Shown here: positions 25,301-34,000 of the stretch, piece after piece | Position numbering within the stretch: position 1 is the first letter of the stretch | Layout of the letters: the number at the start of each line of letters is the position of its first letter | Assembly (NCBI RefSeq): GCF_035083965.1 | Contig: NC_089732.1 | Location: 9,439,424 to 9,503,423 of the forward strand | From: Branchiostoma lanceolatum | Taxonomy: Eukaryota > Chordata > Leptocardii > Amphioxiformes > Branchiostomatidae | Length of the DNA: 64,000 nt | Reading direction: 5' to 3' | The notes under the pieces: generated by a model | What the model saw: only the letters and a program-made list of their open reading frames with translations | Told to the model about the DNA's origin: nothing | The model's database searches: none | Made by a program: the position numbers and the translations under genes

Positions 25301-28300
25301 CCTAGGAGAGGACCAATACCCAACATCAGTCAACTACACCAGCAAACAAAGCCTGCCTCTTACGACTGCTTATACACTTGAAGTCTCTGAAGACCGAAAC
25401 ATCACGACCGACCCTTTCTTGTGGCAGCTTGGCGTATTGAACTCCTCCTCTACGTATTATATTGGCATCTCCTATTGCGTCAAAGGTAAGGAAACCTTAG
25501 CTTACTACATTCTTCGGTTACTTCCAGTTGTGTGCAGTTTTGTGCAAGAAATCAAAGGTTTCAACTACATCTGTAGTAATTAAAGTTATTTCATCACCCG
25601 TTTCACTGAACCAGCTGCTGTCGCGCCGCGTGCCTGTGAAGCTGATGTTTTACGCCGAAGGGCTGTTATACCGGCTATATAGAAATATATCAGGTCTTAA
25701 TAACCACATTGCGTCGTCTGTTTCCTTACCGTACACGTACTTGCAGATGACCTTGACCTGGAGCTACTGGTGTTCACCAGCTCCTGTACCTACTTTGACG
25801 AGACGACATCGACGTGGCAACGTGATGGCTGCCAAGTATGTCGATCTCGTAATGATATTCTATATGGCTATCTTTATGCTGAATATGTATGTTAGAATCA
25901 TACGTTATACATGTATGTTACACGTCTTTTCACAAATTCATGAAGGAAATCTCAATGAACACATTGATTCAAATCATTCCTTTCACGGTAGCAAAGTGAT
26001 CTGCACGTGAACCACATCCAACATAAATTGATAGGTCGAAGAACTGCCTCATCCATTGAGTCAGTTGTTAACAGAAGGACAATTGAAAATCTTACCCATA
26101 TCATATTTTTCACCTTCTAGCTCGGACCACTGACCACATCTAACCGCACGCACTGCATTTGTGACCATCTGACGTCATTTGGCTCCACCTTCTTTTCCCT
26201 GGCAAATGACGTTGCCGTCCAGACTCAGGCAGATGCCGCTGATGACATCCCCATCATCCCCATTGCTGTGGCCTCCGCGTTTGCATTGTATCTGGTAGTG
26301 GCGAGCTGGGCGTACTTTAAGGACAAAGAAGATAAAGTTATGGTATGTTTGAGATCATGTCCAGTTTGTATTTGTGAATTAATCATATTATTGATAACTC
26401 ATTTATCATCCCAAACATTCCCAGTTCCAGTCCATCAATACTTTTTTAATGCCATTAGATAACAGTCCTCTTCATCCCGAAAATAGTTTCATCAGTCCTC
26501 TTCATATCTGTCACACTAACTGTGCACAATAGCAAGAGATTTTCAACATGTCATCACGATCTACTATGATATATGCAACATGTTATCAACTGTTTAGTCC
26601 TCTCAACCATTGTCAATATGGGGCTCCCACAATCAGAGTCTCTCTGCCACACTCAGGTTGAAACAATGGCGGTAAAAGATCGGGACCCATTGGCTCATTA
26701 CCAATATGATGTCACGGTTGTTACGGGATTTAGAAGGAATGCTGGGACCTCAGGCAATGTCAACATCCGGTTAATTGGAGACTATGGTGAGTAATTTGGC
26801 CGTCTTTTATCATATTCTTTTGTTGTTGCTGAAAAAAGGCTCTTTCACTTGCAGTTGTTTAAGAACATGCATGTTCAAATTCGACCACTATTCACTGATT
26901 CCTTATCATCATTTTTTGCTTATTCAAAACTGCAGGAGAAAGTGAACTTCATACAATATCGGATCCACTGACCAATAGGAAGGTCTTAAAGCGAGGAAGT
27001 ATTGACTCCTTCCTCATCACCACCCGTGACTGGTTGGGAGAAATAAAAGAAATAGCGATACGGATGGACAACGTTGGGAAGAGCCAGTCTTGGTATGTGA
27101 CTGATATCTTTGAAACACAACATTTCCATAATTCTTCAATTGGAAATCCATGGCAAGTATGAAGGTTCCTAAGCAGTTATGTCCCTCACTACTAGTCCCG
27201 TGTGAAAAATGCTGAAAATGAAACACTGATGAATCAAAGACATTCAATTATTATTCAATGTTTCATATTCACACATGTCGCGAACAATTGCAGCCCATTG
27301 GCTGAATTGGAGTTCGGGCATTACAATTTGGACAGTAAAATCAACGACATGATAATTCATTAAAATATTTGAACACTACTTTGTACTAGGACAACATTGG
27401 GAATAAGGACTATACACATTATAGTAACATCATAGAATAGATGGATATATGTTTTTGTTTTGTAACACTGAACAGGTATTTGAGCCGTGTAATGGTACGG
27501 GACCTACAGACTGACCAGCGGTGGCACTTTCTCAGCAAAAGGTGGTTAACGACGGATCAGGACAGACGGGAGGTAGTGTGTTGGATATTAGTTATTACAC
27601 CGAAGATTAACGACAAAAACTAAATTTAAGATATGCAGATGGTAACACTATGTTTGGTGCATTTGCACGTTCTTGCCACCATGGGCTAAATACAGTAGTT
27701 TCACTTTTACATGAGAGACTGTTATTACTTAGTCTTCCTAGTGAACAATGGGAGAAACAAAACCACTAAAGCTATGCCACCACTAAATCTATTGTTTACG
27801 TAACAATATGTCATGTTTACAGCATCCCATCTCATTAAAAGCTGTGTACTTTTCAGTTTGAGATCCATCTCCCCGTGACAGATGAGAACGAGCTCCGACA
27901 GGCGCTGCCACTGTTCGTGGCTAGAGCTCTCTTCGGACTACGGAACGATCACCTCTGGTTCTCCATCCTCACACGATCACCAAGGAGCAGGTATGACCAT
28001 TTCATTTGAAACAATTTCCCAGAACGTAGGGCCTTATTGCATGTAGAAGCAAATCAATACATCAAGAAAATGTTTAGAACCTCTTTGGAAAGTACCCTGG
28101 GAGACCAGACCCAGGGTCATCGTTGGGTGATCGCGCCGAGTCACGGGGTCTGGTCTCCCAGGGTATTTGGAAAGAAGAAAATATGTCTACTATAAGCTAG
28201 GCAGACGTTGACCCTCCTCTCAATGAATATATTACAGCTTTACGAGAGTTCAGCGGGTGACGTGCTGTCTCATCACCCTCTTGTGTCAGATGGTCGCCGC

Positions 28301-29919
28301 CATCATTTTCCACGGAATATCTGGATATTCCAGCCTTGGTGAATTTCGGCTGGGATGGGAGCACCTCATCGTTGGCGTGGAGTCGGGCCTTGTAGCTTTT
28401 GTTGTAAGCATCGTTATCACAGCTCTCTTCAAGTCCACTGCGAATATTACGGAAAGAAGTGAAGAACGCCATTGTTGTGGTTGGAATGGTGATGTAGAAA
28501 AGAAACCAACTAAGTCAACCTACTGCAAGGAAGTGGGCGACAATGAGAACACAGATGCTGAAATAGAAGAGGTTGAAGTTGAACTTGCAGACTGGCATTC
28601 TGCAAGAGGTAGTGCTAGCGGTGACGACTGGCAAAATGTAAAAACGAAGGATGGGATTTGCTGCAGCTGCTGTTGCAGGTGAGTCGCCATAAAGTGGCAG
28701 TTCAAAATTTCCTATAGTCGCTACTTGCTTTAAGATGTCGTATAAAATATGATGTACGTAAAGTAAGATCAGCCTGGTAACCATACCATCGGAAGCTCTC
28801 CGGTATCTTCTACGGCGCTTGGCTTTTTTAGTTCACTCCGATCCGGGGACGCGATAACTCGACATGCCAGTTAAGGAGACAGGCTGACGGAAACAGACCA
28901 ATGCATAGCAGACTCGGCAGGTAAAACATCCCTAAGCTGAGCCGTAGAGACTGGTGACCAGGTTATGTTGCTATTGGTTCGATGTGATACTTTGTGCTTC
29001 TTCGTCTGTCCGCAAAAGAAGGTATTGTTCATCAACAGCACAGCATTCCGTCCAGTTCCCTCCCTGTCCGAACAGAAGCTTGATCTTTCCTCATTGTTTT
29101 ATCTGTTCAAACATCAGTAAATGCTGTGGACATCCTTCACGGAGATGTTCTCATCTGGCATGGGTCCTAGCATTTGCCACCTGCAGTGGAGCGGCATTCT
29201 TTGCCATTTATTATGGAATCAACTTCGGAAAACAAGAGGCTCTCAGCTGGCTGGTGTACGTAGGAGTCGCCTTTTCACAGGTCAGTTATGATTGAAACGG
29301 ATAATCACAAGTAAAATCTTTAAAAAAACTAACGACCAGCCATCATAACAGCAGCATCGCCTAATATCAAACTGTCTTCTGAAGTAATAAATTCTATGTC
29401 CTTCGGCATCAAAATTAACTTTAACATAAAAGTTATCCTTACGACTTTCCCAATAATTTTGTCCCATCTATGTTATTCTCATGTTCCTTATGCATAATAA
29501 CATCACTGAAATAGTCAGCCGTGGGTTGACGTACAATCCATCGAATAAACCACTTCTTTTCCCTCTTTGGACATCGTTAGGACCTTCTGATCCTGCAGTT
29601 CATTAAGATCATCATCTTTGCTGTCTTTGTCTCATTGTGTTGCAAAATGTACGAAGAAGAAAGCTGGGAACCTGTCTTACCCGAACGTCTTGCAGGTAAG
29701 AGAAACTGGTACACCTTGTTTCTCATTGAAATCTGTTAGTAACATTTATCCTTAAAAAATGCTAGTGCTGTGAGATCAAATGAAAATTTGATTAGTTGAT
29801 TTCTCTGCATTACAAATCTAAGTGTCCTTACATGTCAAACACATATTTACCGTTATGTTAACATTATTCTTAATGTCTCAGCTGTGGATTCATGGACAAC
29901 GGCGACATCAGCTCTCTAA
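9848..29919 (+). CDS. Gene B: polycystin-1/REJ-family receptor with Tie-like ectodomain insert and five membrane segments
   Basis: The model has 41 coding exons from ATG 9848 to TAA 29917-29919. They total 7,452 bases, exactly 2,484 codons, and every splice junction keeps frame, which strongly supports the model. Order: signal peptide, EGF, two Ig-like regions, three Tie-type EGFs, two EGFs, PKD-like repeats, REJ, GAIN/GPS, TM1, PLAT, then TM2-TM5 and a short cytoplasmic tail. Exons for each block are given in separate entries. PKD1/REJ proteins are large surface receptors that are autocleaved at the GPS and usually have 11 membrane segments. This one has five and lacks the polycystin/TOP and pore-like region, so it probably acts as an adhesion or sensing receptor rather than a channel subunit. 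The start is chosen because it opens a hydrophobic signal exon ending in phase 1, matching the EGF exon that follows. Gene A lies upstream as a partial tandem copy. Confidence 0.85.
11356..12305. mobile_element. Terminal-inverted-repeat DNA element in gene B intron 3
   Basis: The left end GCTAAGGCCCACCTTACACT and the right end, read inverted as GCTTAGGCCCACTTTATACT, match over about 70 bases. This includes an inner CATCGTAGTCTAC shared by both. Internal diverged copies of a TTTCAAAGAACAAGT motif occur near 12018 and 12088. No long coding frame is present, so it is non-autonomous. Confidence 0.65.
13018..13113. repeat. Short hairpin element in gene B intron 5
   Basis: TGAATGCCAGGCCCC and GGGGTCTGGCATCCA are inverted partners. 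The inner arms CTGTAAAATATCTAT and ATAAATATTTTAGAG also pair. About 95 bases in all, a MITE-like foldback. Confidence 0.7.
15135..20244 (+). other. Gene B exons 10-19: two EGF domains and PKD-like repeats
   Basis: Exons: 15135-15251 (EGF, DINEC), 16086-16208 (EGF, DVDEC), 16399-16523, 16851-17511, 17667-17776, 17941-18055, 18192-18312, 18716-18842, 19167-19292 and 19596-20244. Exons 11-19 pair one-to-one with gene A exons 2-10, with most residues identical and introns partly alignable. PKD-like features are recurring strands such as [20 protein letters not shown] and [12 protein letters not shown] before each repeat boundary. The canonical WDFGDG is degenerate, and many N-x-S/T sequons suggest heavy glycosylation. 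Exon 19 reads through the point where gene A has its stop and splices at 20244 in phase 1. Confidence 0.8.
15369..15578. mobile_element. SINE-like interspersed repeat, copy 1
   Basis: It shares an ordered set of motifs with 30742-30932: CTACTCAG, GTGGGAC or ATGGGAC, GGAGGTCCC, a CATTAAA or GTTAAA stretch, AGAGTAGG, GATCAAAC, GGTCTTA and CTTGTAC. The core (GGGACGTAAAACCGGAGGTC) resembles a SINE core I recall from other invertebrate genomes. Confidence 0.5.
16070..20575. repeat. Segmental duplication arm 2 (partner 485-5465)
   Basis: Same orientation as arm 1. Intron pieces such as 19300-19595 against 4230-4539 remain alignable, so this was a DNA-level duplication and not exon convergence. Confidence 0.8.
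20394..20495. repeat. 51-bp direct tandem duplication at the exon 20 acceptor
   Basis: Two copies start at 20394 and 20445 (GCAAATTGCAACAACAACAC then AAGGCTGAAC). The unit is 51 bases, 17 codons, and both copies offer an in-frame AG acceptor for gene B exon 20. Gene A lacks the duplication. Confidence 0.75.
20472..22924 (+). other. Gene B exons 20-26: REJ (receptor for egg jelly) region
   Basis: Exons: about 20472-20801 (5' end uncertain), 20904-20987, 21172-21289, 21466-21716, 22048-22266, 22435-22580 and 22754-22924. Signatures include DASTSYDPD followed by LTYTWAC, the usual REJ opening, and paired cysteines such as CTVVPDTG and FQVTCSGF. The REJ region sits between PKD repeats and the GAIN/GPS in polycystin-1, PKDREJ and sea urchin REJ proteins, as here. 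The acceptor of the first exon lies in a 51-bp in-frame tandem duplication, so its start may vary by 17 residues. Gene A has only a decayed-looking match to the very beginning of this region. Confidence 0.75.
23395..26342 (+). other. Gene B exons 27-33: GAIN-like region, GPS autocleavage motif and TM1
   Basis: Exons: 23395-23520, 23801-23974, 24339-24614, 24877-25116, 25239-25485, 25747-25835 and 26121-26342. The last two carry the GPS: CTYFDE, then TWQRDGCQ, then [11 protein letters not shown]. All four cysteines and the expected HL/T cleavage dipeptide are intact, so autoproteolysis is plausible. The hydrophobic stretch [20 protein letters not shown] follows about 20 residues later and is TM1. 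Exon 31 joins exon 32 directly in phase 1, with no exon needed between them. Confidence 0.85.
26657..29919 (+). other. Gene B exons 34-41: PLAT domain, TM2-TM5 and C-terminus
   Basis: Exons: 26657-26786, 26936-27092, 27476-27572, 27857-27990, 28238-28678, 29118-29280, 29581-29695 and 29882-29919. The PLAT domain opens [10 protein letters not shown] and continues through [15 protein letters not shown] and [10 protein letters not shown], typical of the cytoplasmic PLAT that follows TM1. Hydrophobic segments are [18 protein letters not shown] (TM2), [19 protein letters not shown] (TM3), [20 protein letters not shown] (TM4) and the WLVYVGVAF to [12 protein letters not shown] stretch (TM5). A long acidic and cysteine-rich loop separates TM3 and TM4. 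After TM5 only about 30 residues remain, ending SAL before the stop. Full-length polycystin-1 relatives would continue with TM6, the TOP domain and TM7-11. Confidence 0.85.
28093..28165. repeat. Short hairpin in gene B intron 37
   Basis: TACCCTGGGAGACCAGACCC is followed by its inverse, GGGGTCTGGTCTCCCAGGGTA, with a loop of about 30 bases. It is nearly perfect and so probably young. Confidence 0.8.
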
Positions 29920-30374
29920 CCAAGCGAAGATCACACACATGCAGGTGTGCAACAAACAAAACCCCTGGTCCCAGCCAGTGCCACAATCGCAGATGAACTA
30001 CTAAGAAATGTACATGTACCACATATTGTGGTGCACATTTTGCTACAGATACACTATGTATACCTGTGCACTGTCATGTTCTATTCTCCTGGACAGATTC
30101 TAGATCTAGAATCCAATGTGATTAACTTAACTTTAATGTTTATCAACAGCTTGTTTATGATGTTCTAGCAACTGTGAAGTTCAGAAGACTTTTAGTCTTT
30201 TTGAAGGTTTCCAGGCGTTTGCATGGCATTTTGGATGAATCTCTTTCTTAAGAACGAAAATCAATGATATAGAACAGCGCAGCCTCATAATCATCCTTCG
30301 TCAAATGTCCTACATTTTCCTTTGAATTCTGATTCAATTCATTTCAATTATTCAATTGACACGTGTACAGCTGA

Positions 30375-30380
30375 AATAAA
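30375..30380 (+). terminator. Candidate poly(A) signal of gene B
   Basis: AATAAA lies about 455 bases after the gene B stop, the first canonical hexamer found downstream. The 3' UTR would run 29920 to about 30400. Confidence 0.5.
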
Positions 30381-30525
30381 GGGTTGTATTTGTAGAAGTC
30401 CCATTGACACTTCATTATTTCCTCCAGGTGTATACAAATACCAATAAGGTTGGACAAATAGTATACCAAAGTTACATACAGGTATATATAAGAAACAATG
30501 GTTGTTGACTGTACAAGGCATTGTC

Positions 30526-30531
30526 TTTATT
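30526..30531 (-). terminator. Candidate poly(A) signal of ATPAF1
   Basis: TTTATT on the plus strand reads AATAAA on the minus strand, about 495 bases past the ATPAF1 stop and about 150 bases from the gene B signal. Confidence 0.45.
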
Positions 30532-30741
30532 TACAAAATTTGGTTTACACAAATAAGTGCAAAAAGACCTTGTGTAAAACCCTAACAGCTTGGCGTTATT
30601 ACGACTGCAAATTCATAGTGGGGAAAGGATGTGTTTGTAGTGTTTTAAGTTAATTTGCAGTGAAGCATGCGTTAGGGGAGAGCTCAGAGGACCAAATACA
30701 CAGACAAGTAAGCTGGCAATGAAATTTTCAAATTTCTCACT

Positions 30742-30932
30742 CTACTCAGGTGAAAATGAGTAGTACCTAGCTCAAAGTCCTCTTAAGTGGGACAAAACGT
30801 GGAGGTCCCATGTATGATGAGTGCAACACTTTGAGCATGTTAAAGAACCCACACAAAAAGAGTAGGCATCCTTCCTCCTACAAGGGGATCAAACTTAACA
30901 GTCTGGTCTTACACAGCTTGTACTTAGTTTAC
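30742..30932. mobile_element. SINE-like interspersed repeat, copy 2
   Basis: Same ordered motif set as 15369-15578, diverged. It lies between the convergent 3' ends of gene B and ATPAF1. The rest of 30532-31024 probably belongs to the ATPAF1 3' UTR. Confidence 0.5.
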
Positions 30933-31024
30933 AAAACTTGTGGTTTACCGGTCATGTGAACAAACAAACAAACAAAAGATGTTTCAAACTAGACATAGTC
31001 TGTCCTGACATACACTCCACTTGA

Positions 31025-34000
31025 TCAGTCCGTCTTGTCTGGTCTTGGCTGCCCCTCCAATGCTGAACCCAAGGACTCCAGCTCCCTGATCAACACCATG
31101 TGATCAAACTCGGTTGGCTTTACGGTGAAGTTGCGGACGATGCTGAACCGCTGGTCACTCCTGGCGGTGTAGTACATGGTCATCTGATCGACAAGGAACT
31201 TAGCTTCTAATGTGGTCTGGGGAAAGAAAAAAAATTTATACTTTATTTTACACTTGTAAATACATTCATAATCTAAATAACATTAAAGTCAACCATGTTT
31301 TGGTAGCAAAGTTAGCATTCAAAACATACTACAGTTTTTGCATTGACATAAAATTAGATGATGTACCTGATATGGCTAAGTGAATTAACAGCAAAAAAAC
31401 AAACACCCTTACCAGTATTTTTGTGTCCACCTCTGCCTTCATTAGTACAATACCTGCACAGGAAAAGGGGGATTGATATTTGTTTAGTGACTGAGCACAA
31501 GCTGTCATCATTACATTCAGTAGGAATTAATATGACAACAATAAAACAGATTCATCGATTCAGCATACCATTCTCAAGCTCTTTTGCAACATGTTTCCTT
31601 ATAACTGATATTCTTACCCTTCTCCTCTGCAAGATCAGGATAGTGCACTATTTGGATACAACTGGGGGCATTCTCTTTGTGAGCCTGCCAGAAAGGATAG
31701 ATGAGACTATGTTAAAGGAGTTTGATGAAAAACTTCATTTCTGTCTTTAGCCATTGCAATCTGATGTTACTTTACATCATTGGTGTCTTTGATAAACAAG
31801 ACAGTCAATATGAAATATATTCATGTCATTCATTCACTCACACACACTCACTATCCGGTTTCATTCATTCATTACACCAAATAGCAGTTGCTCAAGCAAC
31901 TGGATATGTTTTTAGAAACGGTCAGACATACATAGCATCCACTACTTTTTGTCAGTGACACTAAGCAAGATTTGTCGATCAGCATGGTAGTCTGTCCAAA
32001 CCTGCTAATTGTGTCAATGAGTAGTGGATGCTACTTGAAAAGTCTGACTGTTTCCAGAATCATATCCAGTTGCAATGATTGAGTCACTGATATTTGGTGA
32101 ATCTTATTACCTGGATGTCTAACTTTCATGGACATATTCATTCATTACTGCATTCACCCTGCTTACCTGGAAGCTGATGAGGGGAGTGAAGTGGCACTCA
32201 TGACCTGAGAACTGCAGCAAGAAGAACTCGTATCCCTGCTCCCTGGGCATGGGCAGCAGAAACTGGAGGGGAGGGGGGCAGTCAGATCAACAAACAAGCA
32301 GACAATAAAAGTTATACCACACCAAGTTTGAAAAGGTTCTATATGTATACAATGTATGTAGCTGCATTTGTGATCTCTACCTATTCATCCATTTATACAT
32401 GCCTAGATGACAGAAAAATCTAGTCTGACCGACAAGCAGAGAATAAAATCTATACCACACAAAGTATCAAAAGGTTATATACATAGATGTAACTTCATTT
32501 GCTGATCTCTATCTATCCATTTATATGTTTGGCTGAGGTCAAAATGACAGACGAATTTGGAGTTGGATAAACCCTTCATCAGCTTCTTGCCTTCTTCTAA
32601 AGATTATATACTTACTGCCCTACTAGCCTGTGGCTGTTACAAAGGGGCTAGTCCTGCTGATAAAGACATTACAATGGAATTTTGACATGACCAGCTATAA
32701 CAATATTCTAAGTACATGTTCTTCACTCACCGCTGGGCACATGTTTGTCCTGGCATGCAGCATAGCATACGTATCTTTCTGTAAAACAGTTCAAGACCAA
32801 GAGTTAGAGGAGAACAGAAACAAAGGGGCAAGTCAAAATAAACAATCTCTTCTCTCCTGTACCAAAAAGTCATTCAAAAAGTCCAATTGAATATTGCTCC
32901 TTCCACTTCCTGCTGTAGGCCCATCTCTATACCAAATGCTTTGGTTAATCAGAAAGGAGAGGGTTAAGATGACTTACAGGGATGACAGCAGACAGAGCAT
33001 CCTTTTGGGCATGGTAGTCTTTCCAGATCTGCATTGAAACAGTCAACAACACTGCATTACAGAATGTCAGCATTTGAGAGCATTGTGGTTACTGTGTGTG
33101 TGGGTATGTGTGTGCGTGTGTGTGTGTGTGTGTGCACTGTACAGTGCTCGTGCTGCAGTTTGACATCCATAGGTCACCCTGACCCACTCCCTTGGTTCTG
33201 AAACATTCTAAAGAAAAATTGTCTTAATCTAGTGTATAACAAAGATGAATTGTTTCCTCACCTTGCCTATCTCCTCTGCTGTCTTGTCCTGGATTAGCTC
33301 AGTTTTCAGCACAGATTCCAGCTTCTGTATAAAGCAGACGATGTCATAAATCGAACAAAGAAAAATCATGTCAATCCATCATCGTGACCAACAACATTAG
33401 CATATCATTAGTTAATAAAGGTTATCATTTTGTCAAATCACACATGTACCAGAAGGTGAGTGTAGGTATGTTAAGATGATGGACCAAAATCAAGGGTTGG
33501 AGAAAACGTTTACAGGTGGTTTTACAGGTGTACCTTGGCACCTGCCATGGAGAAGCTGCCGGGAGAAGGTCCAGTATCCTGCTGTGCATTCTGGGAAAAC
33601 CGTGGGTTTTTGCCTATCCAGTTCATCTACAGGAAAAAAGTGAAAATAATAATTGGAACATTTTAAATCTTTCCTTCTTAAACATATTGAAATCCAGATG
33701 CTGGCCATTGATAATATATGAATGCATGCTACAAGATGGCTTATGCTTTAATGATTAATTAAGGGTTAATGACCCGCCCCGAGGTTTATATGGTGTCATA
33801 ACGCCTGGTCAGGTGCTATAACCATCGAATAAAACCACCGAGTGAGCGAAGCGAACGAGGTGGTTTTATGAGGTGGTTATAGCACCTGACCAGGCGTTAT
33901 GACACCATATAAACCGAGGAACAGGCGGGTCATTAACGTTATTATCACATAGCCTATCCAAACTGACCCATATATTTTTAATTTTCGCCGGGTAAAATCC

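Noticed and set aside
25611-25690. Possible extra exon between gene B exons 31 and 32 (CTGCTGTCGCGCCG start)
   Set aside because: It has an acceptor-like start but meets a stop without a fitting donor, and exons 31 and 32 join directly in frame into the GPS region.
28784-28985. Possible MITE with CCTGGTAACCAT and TGGTGACCAGGTTATG ends in gene B intron 38
   Set aside because: The arms match only weakly and no inner pairing is seen.
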